From positions 1-32,922 of the forward strand of contig CAILHX010000026.1 of the NCBI GenBank assembly GCA_903834185.1: a DNA stretch of 32,922 nucleotides, written 5' to 3'. Below are positions 7,751-15,682 of this stretch, one piece after another (the stretch's first letter is position 1; every line of letters begins with the position of its first letter). Under the pieces are notes generated by a model that saw nothing but the letters and a program-made list of their open reading frames with translations, searched no databases and had not been told where the DNA came from. The position numbers were made by a program, and so were the translations under genes. Source of the DNA: an uncultured Methylophilaceae bacterium (lineage in GTDB: Bacteria; Pseudomonadota; Gammaproteobacteria; Burkholderiales; Methylophilaceae).

Positions 7751-8945
7751 CAGAATATACGAAGTACCACCCACGGCAGGCCTCCCTCTGGCCTGGAGCG
7801 ACCTGCTTCCAAGCGGCAGGCCGCTGGAGCGCCATCTGGCAGGATTCGTCGGAGCAGAGGAGATACAGATCGAATGCTCCGCCAGCAGCGCATTAGTGAT
7901 TGCACTGACTGCGCTCAAGCATGGCAGCGACAGACAGCAGGTAGTAATCCCCGCCTACACCTGCCCGCTGGTGGCGCAGGCTGTATTGCAGGCAGGGTTG
8001 CAACCGGTGGCGTGCGATACCCGTGCCGGGCATTTCGATTTTTGCGCGGATGCCTTACGTGCCTGTTGCAACGAGAACACGCTGGCGGTGGTCCCCACGC
8101 ATCTGGCCGGACGTCTGGCGGACATGACAACCATCACCGCCATCGCCAAACAGGCGGGCGCTTACGTGGTGGAAGACGCAGCGCAGGCATTAGGCGCCCT
8201 GTACCGGAGTCAGCCCGCAGGCAGCCTGGGCGACATCGGCGTGTACAGTCTGGGAGTAGGCAAAGGACTGACCATCTACGGCGGCGGCGCGCTCATCGCC
8301 CGCACTCCGGAATTGCGCGAACGGCTGCTTGCAGCCAGTAAAACATTAACGACTTGCCAGCCAGGCCGCGAAGCCAGACGCATACTTGAACTGCTGGGCT
8401 ACGCCGCACTGTACCGCCCTCTCACCCTACCCCTGGTCTACGGCGTGCCGCTGCGCCGCCTTTTGCAGCAGGGCAGGCTATTGGAGGCGGCGGGCGACTT
8501 GCACCCGGCATCCATCCCCATGCACCGCGTCAGCCGCTGGCGCAAGACGGTGGGGGCGAAAGCGCTGAAACGCATGTCATGGTTCATGGCGCTCACCACG
8601 GTGCAAGCCTTGCGCCGTAAAGCGCGCCTGCAACGCATCGCAGGCATCACGGTGCTGGAAGATGCGCCGGGCGATATGGGTACCTGGCCCTGCCTGCTGG
8701 TACTGATGCCGACACAGCAGGCCAGGGATAAGGCATTGCAGACGCTGTGGCCTGCCGGACTGGGGGTAGGCAGGATGTTCATCCATGCATTGCCGGATTA
8801 CGACGGTCTGGCAGCCGGTCTTGGCAATGCAAATACGCCCAACGCTCGCGACTTTGCCGCACGCTCACTCACCATCTCCAACAGCCATTGGCTCAAAGAC
8901 CATGATTTTGAGCGCATTTGCGGCATTCTGGAACAGGCCATATAG
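7725..8945 (+). CDS. DegT/DnrJ/EryC1-type PLP aminotransferase
   Basis: This 406-aa enzyme belongs to the sugar-aminotransferase fold class. PLP features are the EDAAQALGA motif (E150, D151), GDIGVYSLGVGKGLT with the Schiff-base lysine K180, and the PAYTCPLV substrate-cofactor loop (76-83). Such enzymes usually convert a keto-sugar nucleotide to an amino sugar with glutamate as donor. The sequence after the GDIG motif (GVGKGL instead of the usual HPTKN-type stretch) is divergent, so the substrate may be unusual and need not be a sugar. It overlaps the upstream membrane gene by 26 bp, and the acyltransferase gene follows 4 nt later: a four-gene operon. Confidence 0.85.
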   Translation: MSRTTAKADRIYEVPPTAGLPLAWSDLLPSGRPLERHLAGFVGAEEIQIECSASSALVIALTALKHGSDRQQVVIPAYTCPLVAQAVLQAGLQPVACDTRAGHFDFCADALRACCNENTLAVVPTHLAGRLADMTTITAIAKQAGAYVVEDAAQALGALYRSQPAGSLGDIGVYSLGVGKGLTIYGGGALIARTPELRERLLAASKTLTTCQPGREARRILELLGYAALYRPLTLPLVYGVPLRRLLQQGRLLEAAGDLHPASIPMHRVSRWRKTVGAKALKRMSWFMALTTVQALRRKARLQRIAGITVLEDAPGDMGTWPCLLVLMPTQQARDKALQTLWPAGLGVGRMFIHALPDYDGLAAGLGNANTPNARDFAARSLTISNSHWLKDHDFERICGILEQAI

Positions 8946-8949
8946 CACC

Positions 8950-10125
8950 ATGTATCAGATACGTTGGGTTGATTCAGCATCCTCCATCCCTGCCGGGTTA
9001 TGGCAGGTGTGCTTCCCAGAACCTTTCGAAGGCGTATGGTGGTATCAGGCACTGGAGCAATGCGGCATCACCGCGCAATTCACTTTTTTGTACGGTGTGG
9101 TCGAGCTGGACGGCAAGCCGGTTGCAATCGCTCCCGCCTTTCTCATGGATGTACCCATCAAACTGGTTGCGCCGCCATTTCTGCTCCCCATCGCCAGGGT
9201 GCTGGGATATTTCATTCCTTCGCTGCTGTATCAACGTACCCTGTTCATCGGTTCTCCATGCAGCGACGAAGGACGCGTCGGCATAGCGGATGGCGCGGAC
9301 CGCCTGCAGGTATTGCATTGCGTACATAGGGGCCTGATCGCCAAAGCCGTAGAATACGATGCTCCGATGCGGGTGTGGAAGGATGTTCCGGCGGAATATG
9401 ACGAGGAGCTTTCCACTTTCATCATGTCGGAGAAGCTGTTCCGGCTGGTGAGTTACCCCGGAACCATGGTCAGGCTTGAGGGGCACGATAAAAAGGCTTA
9501 TCTGGCATCGCTGAAAGCCTCGCGCCGTAACAAGCTGAAAAAGAAATTGAAACTGGCAGCCGATGTCCCGCTGGATACAAGCGTCATGCAACAGCCTGAT
9601 GCACAAACCCTGGACGAGATATTCGATTTGTTCTGGCGTACTTATGAAAAAGGCGCGATCAAGTTCGAGCGCCTTAACCGCAGCTTTTTTGAACTGATTG
9701 CACGCTACCCGAATGCCTATTTCATCGTCATACGCGCCCGTGCCAGCGGTGACATGGTGGCATTTGCATTATGTTTTGCACTGGGTGGATGCGTCATCAA
9801 CAAATTCATCGGCATCGACTATAGCAGGCCCAAACAGTGGTTTCTGTATTTCCGCCTATGGGAGGCCGTCGTGGATTGGGCATACAGCAAAGGCGCAGAT
9901 GCCATCCAGAGCGGGCAGACCGGCTATGCGCCGAAGATAGAGCTGGGGCACGAGATGCTGGCACTGACCAATTTCTGCTCGCACCGTAACAAGTGGATGA
10001 ACCGGATTTTTACCGCAGCAGCGTCGCTGGTCAACTGGAATACATTGGACGCCGACCTGGCGGAGTTTGTGAAAGCGTACCCGCAGTTGCAGCCAAAAAC
10101 CGGACGGGATGCATGGCCGGGCTGA
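8950..10125 (+). CDS. FemAB-like/GNAT-fold acyltransferase
   Basis: This protein of about 391 aa contains a GNAT/FemAB-like domain in its C-terminal half (about residues 180-350). It includes a basic stretch KASRRNKLKKKLKLA (about 180-194) and a FVIRARASGDMVAFALCF-like beta-strand pair with the motif SGQTGYAPK near 325. Family members transfer amino acids or acyl groups onto peptidoglycan precursors, lipids or amino sugars. The ATG at 8950 was chosen because it lies 4 nt after the aminotransferase stop; a longer GTG-initiated reading would sit inside that gene. Acylating an amino group made by the neighbouring aminotransferase is a reasonable inference, not shown by sequence. Confidence 0.75.
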   Translation: MYQIRWVDSASSIPAGLWQVCFPEPFEGVWWYQALEQCGITAQFTFLYGVVELDGKPVAIAPAFLMDVPIKLVAPPFLLPIARVLGYFIPSLLYQRTLFIGSPCSDEGRVGIADGADRLQVLHCVHRGLIAKAVEYDAPMRVWKDVPAEYDEELSTFIMSEKLFRLVSYPGTMVRLEGHDKKAYLASLKASRRNKLKKKLKLAADVPLDTSVMQQPDAQTLDEIFDLFWRTYEKGAIKFERLNRSFFELIARYPNAYFIVIRARASGDMVAFALCFALGGCVINKFIGIDYSRPKQWFLYFRLWEAVVDWAYSKGADAIQSGQTGYAPKIELGHEMLALTNFCSHRNKWMNRIFTAAASLVNWNTLDADLAEFVKAYPQLQPKTGRDAWPG

Positions 10126-10138
10126 CTTTCCTGTCAGC
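10121..10138. terminator. Weak hairpin between convergent operons
   Basis: GCTGAC (10121-10126) and GTCAGC (10133-10138) pair perfectly around a 6-nt loop in the 31-bp gap region between the converging acyltransferase and ketosynthase genes. There is no clear U-tract on either strand, so termination here is only possible. Confidence 0.3.
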
Positions 10139-10156
10139 CTGCCGGATACATGGCAG

Positions 10157-11395
10157 CTAGAGTTTTTTGGCGATGAGTACGCCGCTGGTGCCGCCGAAGG
10201 CGAAAGAGTTGGACATCACGGTATCCACCTTCACCCCTACCCTGCCCTGATTCGCCACGTAATCCAGATCACACTCCGGGTCGGGTTCATTGAGGTTGAT
10301 GGTAGGCGGTAGGGATTGCTGCTGCATCGCCATCAGGCAGGCAGTGAATTCGATCGCACCTGCCGCACCCATCAGGTGGCCGTGCATGGACTTGGTGGAA
10401 CTGACCGGGATGTTATATGCGGCATCGCCGAAGGTGGCTTTGATGGCGGCGCTTTCAGTACTGTCGTTGAGCAGCGTGCCGGTGCCGTGGGCGTTGATGT
10501 AGTCAATATCCGCAGCTTGCAGGCCGGCATTGTTCAGTGCCATTTTCATGGCTCTGGACTGGCCTTCGACCGAGGGTTTGGTAATGTGTGCGGAGTCGCT
10601 GCTGGAGGCAAAGCCGACCACTTCGGCGTAGATCCTGGCGCCACGCGCTTGTGCGTTTTCCAGCGATTCCAGCATCACCATGGACGCACCTTCACCCAGC
10701 ACCATGCCACTACGGTTTTTGGAGAACGGCCGGCATGAGGCACCGGGGTCAAGCGGATCTTCTTCCGCCAGCGTGCGCAATGCCTCCCAGGCTTTGATGG
10801 TGCCGAAGGTCAGCAATGCTTCCGAGCCGCCTGCCAGCATGGCATCGGCCTCGCCGCTACGTATCAGGCGCACCGCTTCGCCGATGGAAATGGTGGAAGA
10901 GGCACAGGCAGTGCAGAAAGTGAGATTGGGGCCGGTGAGCAGGAAATCCAGCGCGATCTGCGCGCCTGCGGCATTGGGCATCGCCATCAGCACGGTGAAC
11001 GGTTTGAGTCTGCTGGCGTTGTCGCGATACAGGCGGATGTAGCCTTCTTCAAGCGAGGCAGCACCGGCCATGCCGGTACCCAGATAGACACCGATGCGGT
11101 CCTTGTCATGCGCTTGCAGATCAATGCCGGAGTCTTCTATCGCCTGTTGCGATGCCACCAGTGCGAACTGGGTGACGCGATCCAGGCTGTTGGCCTTGTG
11201 CTTGGGAAAGTAAGCCAGCGGGTCGAAATCGGTCCAGGCGGCGATCCTGGTTTCCAGACTTTCCGCAAACTCGGATTCGATATGCCGTATGCCTGATTTG
11301 CCTGCCATCAGGTTAGCGAAGAATGTTTTTTTATCGTTGCCCAGTGGGGATACAACACCGATGCCTGTAACCACTACACGATGGATTTTTTTCAA
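10157..11395 (-). CDS. FabF-type beta-ketoacyl-ACP synthase
   Basis: This 412-aa condensing enzyme has a complete catalytic set: C164 in FCTACASS, H303 in NAHGTGT, K335 and H340 in KSMHGHLMGAAG, and the C-terminal NSFAFGGTSG motif. It would extend an acyl chain on ACP using malonyl-ACP. It starts with TTG at 11395 with no clear Shine-Dalgarno, and lies 81 nt downstream of the ACP gene. No ketoreductase, dehydratase or malonyl transferase is nearby, so it is not the housekeeping fatty-acid cluster. It is more likely a dedicated synthase of a small acyl pathway, working with the adjacent ACP. KSMHGH instead of the common KSMTGH is a small variation. Confidence 0.88.
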   Translation of the reverse strand: MKKIHRVVVTGIGVVSPLGNDKKTFFANLMAGKSGIRHIESEFAESLETRIAAWTDFDPLAYFPKHKANSLDRVTQFALVASQQAIEDSGIDLQAHDKDRIGVYLGTGMAGAASLEEGYIRLYRDNASRLKPFTVLMAMPNAAGAQIALDFLLTGPNLTFCTACASSTISIGEAVRLIRSGEADAMLAGGSEALLTFGTIKAWEALRTLAEEDPLDPGASCRPFSKNRSGMVLGEGASMVMLESLENAQARGARIYAEVVGFASSSDSAHITKPSVEGQSRAMKMALNNAGLQAADIDYINAHGTGTLLNDSTESAAIKATFGDAAYNIPVSSTKSMHGHLMGAAGAIEFTACLMAMQQQSLPPTINLNEPDPECDLDYVANQGRVGVKVDTVMSNSFAFGGTSGVLIAKKL

Positions 11396-11476
11396 TTTGG
11401 CTTTTTCAATTTTGTGTTAACCAGAACACAGGAATCCCAACATCAAGGTTTATGGGGTGCCGTGTTTTGTATACTG

Positions 11477-11719
11477 TTACTTTTTGCCCTGCTCGCCACG
11501 CAGGCGGTCAATCAGATTGACTACGTCCTGCACGGTCTTGATTTCCACCTGATCGTTAGGCACTTTGATGCCGAACTTTTCTTCCGCTTCAAAAATGATA
11601 TCAAACGTATCCAGCGAATCCAGCTCCAGCGTTTCCAGAGTGGCATCAAGGGTGACCTTGGTCGCATCTATATCGAACTTGTCGGTAATAATGCTGCGTA
11701 ACGTTTCAAACGTGTCCAT
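11477..11719 (-). CDS. Acyl carrier protein
   Basis: This 80-aa acidic protein has the phosphopantetheine attachment serine S35 in LDSLDTFD. The fold is that of a type II ACP with helices around residues 4-14, 36-50 and 64-74. The start ATG has a GGAGA Shine-Dalgarno. It stands 20 nt after the hydrolase and 81 nt before the ketosynthase on the same strand. The DSLDTFD variant differs from the DSLDTVE usual in housekeeping AcpP, supporting a specialised carrier. Confidence 0.92.
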   Translation of the reverse strand: MDTFETLRSIITDKFDIDATKVTLDATLETLELDSLDTFDIIFEAEEKFGIKVPNDQVEIKTVQDVVNLIDRLRGEQGKK

Positions 11720-11739
11720 AAAATCTCCAAAACTTCAAA

Positions 11740-12606
11740 CTAGGCTGCAACCGTCGATCCTGTCGCCGATTCCGTACAGTGCTTGAAAAAATCCGCCAGC
11801 CGCCGCGCCACATCTTCACGCCGCTTGTCCAGCGTCAGCACATGGTAAGTGTCATCCACCAGATACGTCTCCACGCGACTGGATGAGATGCGTTTTGCCA
11901 CAAAATGCGCATTTTTCACGCTGGCAGTGTCATCTTCAGTTGAATGCACAATCAGAGTAGGGGATTGTACCTTGGGAAGCGCCTTTTTGGCAGCCTTTAT
12001 CAGACGGGTACTTTCATAAATAGTGACTCCTGAAGTACGGAAGATGCCGACTTTCTCGGTCGCCAAAGCATCGCGGTTCTCCAGTACGGCGTGCACCATG
12101 GCGCGCGTGCGCTCGCATTTGATGCCGTAGGGAGGCGTCTCGTCCCAGGACAGGAAGTAACGCAGGGGCGAATGCAGCACGATGGGCAGAATCAGTTTGC
12201 GCTTGAGTCGCGGCATGTTCCAGCCATCGTAGAAGAAGGTGGTGGAGAGCAAGCCCAGGCCATCAACGCGCATGCCCTTCTCTTTTGCCAGCATCAGACT
12301 GATCAGCGCACCGACCGACAAACCAGAGACATAGACCCGCTTATGTTCCTTTTTCAGTGCTTCGAAAGCGCGGTCTATGGTGCCGTACCAGTCCTGCCAT
12401 TTGGATTTACGCAGATCGGCCAGACTGCCGCAGTGCCCTGCCAGCGCCGGACACATCACGCTGAAGCCGCGACGTTTCAAACCTTTGGCGATGGGGCGCA
12501 TCTCTGCCGGTGTACCGGTCAGACCATGCACCAGCAACACCACATCTTCACCGTTCTTTTCGTAAAACCCGGTATTACCCAGGCAGGCTTCTATAGTTGA
12601 GGTCAT
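11740..12606 (-). CDS. Alpha/beta hydrolase (carboxylesterase/thioesterase-like)
   Basis: This 288-aa cytoplasmic serine hydrolase resembles the Est30/monoglyceride-lipase-type carboxylesterases. The oxyanion strand LLVHGLTGTP (24-33), nucleophile S97 in GLSVG, acid D225 or D226 (STEDDTAS) and H255 (TYHVL) form a complete triad. A basic lid region lies around 131-170. Placed directly upstream of ACP (20 nt) it could release an acyl chain from the carrier, or hydrolyse an ester intermediate; neither is proven by the sequence. Its start is separated from the upstream aminotransferase gene by a 139-bp hairpin-forming repeat. Confidence 0.85.
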   Translation of the reverse strand: MTSTIEACLGNTGFYEKNGEDVVLLVHGLTGTPAEMRPIAKGLKRRGFSVMCPALAGHCGSLADLRKSKWQDWYGTIDRAFEALKKEHKRVYVSGLSVGALISLMLAKEKGMRVDGLGLLSTTFFYDGWNMPRLKRKLILPIVLHSPLRYFLSWDETPPYGIKCERTRAMVHAVLENRDALATEKVGIFRTSGVTIYESTRLIKAAKKALPKVQSPTLIVHSTEDDTASVKNAHFVAKRISSSRVETYLVDDTYHVLTLDKRREDVARRLADFFKHCTESATGSTVAA

Positions 12607-12610
12607 TTTT

Positions 12611-12740
12611 TATGTTAGCCACAGATTTATTTTTTAACCACAGATAAACGCAGATGAACACGGATAAACCCAAACCAAATTCCAATTCAGGTTTGTTGTT
12701 GTTCTTATCTGTGTTTATCCGTGTTCATCTGTGGCAAATA
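12611..12740. repeat. Inverted dispersed repeat forming a long hairpin
   Basis: CAGATGAACACGGATAAAC (12651-12669) is followed by its exact reverse complement at 12713-12731, and CAAACC/GGTTTG (12671-12676 and 12690-12695) extend the stem inward. A further CCACAGAT arm lies at about 12639. One arm is also found at 2425-2459. The element fills the gap between the aminotransferase and hydrolase genes of one operon. It is too short to encode a transposase and is probably a MITE/REP-like unit. Confidence 0.8.
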
Positions 12741-12745
12741 ATGTT

Positions 12746-14119
12746 TTATTCAGCGCCACAACGACGCAACAGCATCTCGAACAGATGTATGCCCAGATCG
12801 ATTTCCTCTTTGGTGATCATCAACGATGGTGCCAGCGTAATCACGTTCTTCTGATAGCCACCGATATCCAGCACCAGGCCGTATTTCTTGTCGCCTACCA
12901 GCAGGTCGCCTTTCAGGCCTTCATTGAACATGCGGTCAGCCAGTTTACGGCTGGCGGTGAAGCCGTCGGGTTCGCACAGCTCTATACGCAGCGCCAGACC
13001 CAGGCCACTGACATCGCCCACCACTTTCCAGCGTGACTTCAGTTCGGTGATGCGTTTCAGGAAATGCGCACCGGTCTCGCGTATCTGCGGCTCGAAATCA
13101 TGCTCCTGCGTCATCTTCAGCACTTCCAGCGCCACTGCGGTACCCATCGGGTTGGAGGCGAACGTGGAGTGCGTGGTTCCGGGAGGGAATTTCTCCGGAT
13201 TGATCAACTCCTCACGCGCCCAGATACCGGATAGCGGGTTGAGGCCGTTGGTAATGGCTTTACCGAAAATGAACACATCAGGGATGATGCCGAAGTTCTC
13301 CCACGACCACAGCTTGCCGGTTCGGTACACGCCCATCTGTATCTCGTCGGCTACCAGCAGGATGTTGCGCTTTTTCAGCGACTCCTGCAGTTTCTTCATA
13401 TAGCCTTCAGGCGGGATGATGTAGCCGCCGGTGCCCTGCACCGGCTCGATGAAGAACGCGCCGAATTCGCACTGACCGGATTTCTCGTCCCAGAACGACT
13501 GGTACTCGGTCTCGAACAGCTTTTCGAATTCCTTGTGGCAATAGGTATCGCAGGTTTCCACCTTCATGTCGTAGGGGCAACGGTAGCAATATGGGTAAGG
13601 CACGAAGTGCGCGCGGTCGGAGAAGTTGCCGAAGCGGCGGCGGTAGCGGTAGCTGGAGGTGATGGCGGAAGCGCCAAGCGTACGTCCGTGATAGCCGCCC
13701 ATGAAGGCGAACTGGTGGGTCTTGCCGGTGTGGTTACGTACCACCTTGATGGCATCTTCCACCGCCTGTGCGCCGCCGACGTTGAAATGCACGCGGCCTT
13801 TGACGCCGTATTTGTCTTCCATGTATTTGCAGATGATCTCTGCGAGGTCTACCTTTTCCTTGTGCAGGTACTGGCTGGCCAGTTGCGGCAGTGTGTCCAG
13901 CTGTTTGTGCTGCACATCGCTGATGCGTTTGTTCTTGTAGCCGAAATTAACGGCGGAATACCACATTTGCCAATCCAGATACGGTGTTCCGTTCTCATCG
14001 AACAGAAAGCTGCCTTCGCAATTCTCGAATACTTTGGGGGGGTCGGCGTAGTTGACGGTGTCGCCGTGGGAGCAGTACTTGTCGTTCTTGGCAAGAATTT
14101 CGATGATCTTTTGATTCAT
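12746..14119 (-). CDS. Class III PLP aminotransferase
   Basis: This 457-aa enzyme is of the acetylornithine/4-aminobutyrate aminotransferase class. PLP motifs are GGAQAVEDAIK (about 115-125), the YHGRTLGAS loop (about 143-151), ADEIQMG with D258, and the Schiff-base lysine K287 in FGKAITNG. A group of four cysteines, C177, C180, C190 and C194 (YCYRC...TCDTYC), could bind a metal or stabilise the fold; related enzymes share part of it. ATG at 14119 is preferred over an in-frame TTG at 14131 because TGAGAG precedes it. The substrate is probably an omega-amino or ketone compound, undetermined. The HAD phosphatase gene lies upstream on the same strand, 116 bp away. Confidence 0.87.
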   Translation of the reverse strand: MNQKIIEILAKNDKYCSHGDTVNYADPPKVFENCEGSFLFDENGTPYLDWQMWYSAVNFGYKNKRISDVQHKQLDTLPQLASQYLHKEKVDLAEIICKYMEDKYGVKGRVHFNVGGAQAVEDAIKVVRNHTGKTHQFAFMGGYHGRTLGASAITSSYRYRRRFGNFSDRAHFVPYPYCYRCPYDMKVETCDTYCHKEFEKLFETEYQSFWDEKSGQCEFGAFFIEPVQGTGGYIIPPEGYMKKLQESLKKRNILLVADEIQMGVYRTGKLWSWENFGIIPDVFIFGKAITNGLNPLSGIWAREELINPEKFPPGTTHSTFASNPMGTAVALEVLKMTQEHDFEPQIRETGAHFLKRITELKSRWKVVGDVSGLGLALRIELCEPDGFTASRKLADRMFNEGLKGDLLVGDKKYGLVLDIGGYQKNVITLAPSLMITKEEIDLGIHLFEMLLRRCGAE

Positions 14120-14235
14120 ATTTTCTCTCAAAAAGTATCTTTAAAAAATGTATATACGGGCGTCCAGCATGAGCGCAGCATGGCCTTTATTACGGTGACA
14201 AACCGCGGTTCAAAACCTTGTGGAGATGCCACAGA

Positions 14236-14907
14236 CTACGCCATCAGTGCTGCGTTGCGCTGTACGCGGTCTTGTGGCCATTTCTTGACCTGCGCCAGTA
14301 CGTCGGCGAAAGTCTGGAAGCGGTGGTGGGCGATGCCGTTCTTCTCGCAATGCTTGATCAGCGAACCCTTGGCGAATACCACATCAGCCTCGGCAGCCAG
14401 ACAGGCGTCGGATTTGCCGTCACCGATCAGCACCACAGGCCCGCCGGATTGCAACGAGAGTTTTTGCGCGATGGCGCACTTGCAGGTACCGTTGCCGCCG
14501 CGGCAACCTTGTTTCAGGTTGGGGTAGCTGATGTCGATGCCGTCATTCACAAAATGCAGTTTGTTGGCGTAAACGGGAAGTTCAGGGAGTGCCGCGTTCT
14601 TCATCGCCACTTTCACAGCGTGGTCGAGGCCATCGCTGACGATGGCGAGTTTGGCGAACTGGCTGACGTGCTTGTAAAATGGCAGAAAGGTCGCATCCAG
14701 CTGGATGCCGCGAAAGAAATTCTCCAGGGTGACGTGGTCGGCCTTGACCATGCGGATCTGGCGCTGCATGCATTGCACTGCGGTGATCTCACCCGACAGC
14801 CATTCTGCCTCAGCCTCCTCCCATTCAGGGCCGGCAAAGCGTTCCAGCATGGCGTCGATGGTATCGCTTACTGAGAGTGTTCCGTCAAAATCCACGATGA
14901 AGAGCAT
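14236..14907 (-). CDS. MtnX-like HAD-IB phosphatase
   Basis: This 223-aa cytoplasmic phosphatase of the HAD superfamily, subclass IB, resembles SerB and MtnX. Motif I is VDFDGT with nucleophile D6 and acid D8; motif II is VSDGLD; motif IV is IGDGKSDACLA. A small Cys-containing insert (GCRGGNGTCKC, about 134-144) is typical of the MtnX-like branch. AAAGGA precedes the ATG at 14907. It is first in the minus-strand operon with the class III aminotransferase. No methionine-salvage gene is present, so the substrate is more likely a phosphorylated intermediate of this local pathway. Confidence 0.83.
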   Translation of the reverse strand: MLFIVDFDGTLSVSDTIDAMLERFAGPEWEEAEAEWLSGEITAVQCMQRQIRMVKADHVTLENFFRGIQLDATFLPFYKHVSQFAKLAIVSDGLDHAVKVAMKNAALPELPVYANKLHFVNDGIDISYPNLKQGCRGGNGTCKCAIAQKLSLQSGGPVVLIGDGKSDACLAAEADVVFAKGSLIKHCEKNGIAHHRFQTFADVLAQVKKWPQDRVQRNAALMA

Positions 14908-14961
14908 GGTTTCCTTTCTCGGTTTAGACTAGTATCTTCAGGAGGCACGATAGCAACTAGT

Positions 14962-14978
14962 ACTTACAAATGACTTAC
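14962..14978 (+). promoter_or_regulatory. Direct-repeat site for the TctD-like regulator
   Basis: ACTTAC occurs at 14962-14967 and again at 14973-14978, an 11-bp period typical of tandem OmpR-family binding. It ends 11 bp before the regulator start codon and lies in the 82-bp region between divergent genes, so it may control both. No Shine-Dalgarno is visible before the ATG at 14990, which suggests a very short or absent leader. Confidence 0.4.
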
Positions 14979-14989
14979 AGTTCACAAAA

Positions 14990-15661
14990 ATGCGTATTCT
15001 TTTAGTTGAGGATGATCAGGTTCTAGGCGACGCCACCCTGCGCTCCTTGCAGCACGCGGGTTACGCGGTGGACTGGGCGCGTAACGGCAAGGCTGCGGAC
15101 ATGGCTCTGGGCGACCAGATCTACGACCTTGCCCTGCTCGACCTGGGTCTGCCCAAGATGGATGGCTTCGAAGTATTACGCCGCTTACGCATGCGCCGCA
15201 CCAATCTGCCGGTGTTGATCGTCACGGCGCGCGACGGGCTGGAAGACCGCATCAAGGGGCTGGATCTGGGCGCGGACGATTATGTGCTCAAGCCTTTCGA
15301 TATGCCGGAACTGCTGGCGCGCATACGCGCCCATATCCGCCGCTCGCAAACCACTACCGATACCGAGATCAGCTACGGCAATATGGTGTACGACACCAAT
15401 TCCAGACTGGTCCGCATCAACGGCGAACCCACCAACTTTTCGGCACGCGAGCTGGGCATACTGGAATCACTGCTGATGAAACAGGGCAAGGTGGTGACCA
15501 AAGAGTTTCTGGTGGAAAAGTTATGCAGCTGGGATGAAGAGCTGGGCAGCAACGCCATCGAGGTGTATGTGCACCGGTTGCGCAAAAAGCTGGAACCGCA
15601 CGGCATCATGGTCAGCACCGTGCGCGGCCTGGGTTACATGCTGGAACGGCAGGCGGTTTAA
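14990..15661 (+). CDS. OmpR-family response regulator (TctD/QseB-like)
   Basis: This 223-aa transcription regulator has a receiver with acid pair E7-D9, phosphoacceptor D51 (LLDLGLPKMDG), T79 and K101 (VLKPFD). A winged-helix output domain (about 125-220) carries FSARELGILE and EVYVHRLRKKL, with the recognition helix just after. It belongs to the TctD/QseB/PmrA subgroup. The cognate kinase follows 21 nt downstream, and an LpxO-like gene follows that, so lipid A modification is a likely target. An ACTTAC direct repeat lies immediately upstream of the start. No strong Shine-Dalgarno is visible. Confidence 0.9.
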   Translation: MRILLVEDDQVLGDATLRSLQHAGYAVDWARNGKAADMALGDQIYDLALLDLGLPKMDGFEVLRRLRMRRTNLPVLIVTARDGLEDRIKGLDLGADDYVLKPFDMPELLARIRAHIRRSQTTTDTEISYGNMVYDTNSRLVRINGEPTNFSARELGILESLLMKQGKVVTKEFLVEKLCSWDEELGSNAIEVYVHRLRKKLEPHGIMVSTVRGLGYMLERQAV

Positions 15662-15682
15662 GCGATACGGTTTGATGACGAC

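Noticed and set aside
8785-8949. N-terminal extension of the FemAB-like protein from a GTG
   Set aside because: It overlaps the aminotransferase coding sequence and adds residues with no family similarity; ATG at 8950 fits the operon spacing.
10157-11719. Assignment of ACP and ketosynthase as the housekeeping fab cluster
   Set aside because: fabD, fabG, fabH and plsX are absent and the flanking genes are a hydrolase and aminotransferase, so a dedicated pathway is more likely.
13535-14527. 330-aa open frame on the plus strand opposite the class III aminotransferase and HAD genes
   Set aside because: It spans two well-supported genes in antisense, shows no recognisable domain and ends without a matching operon.
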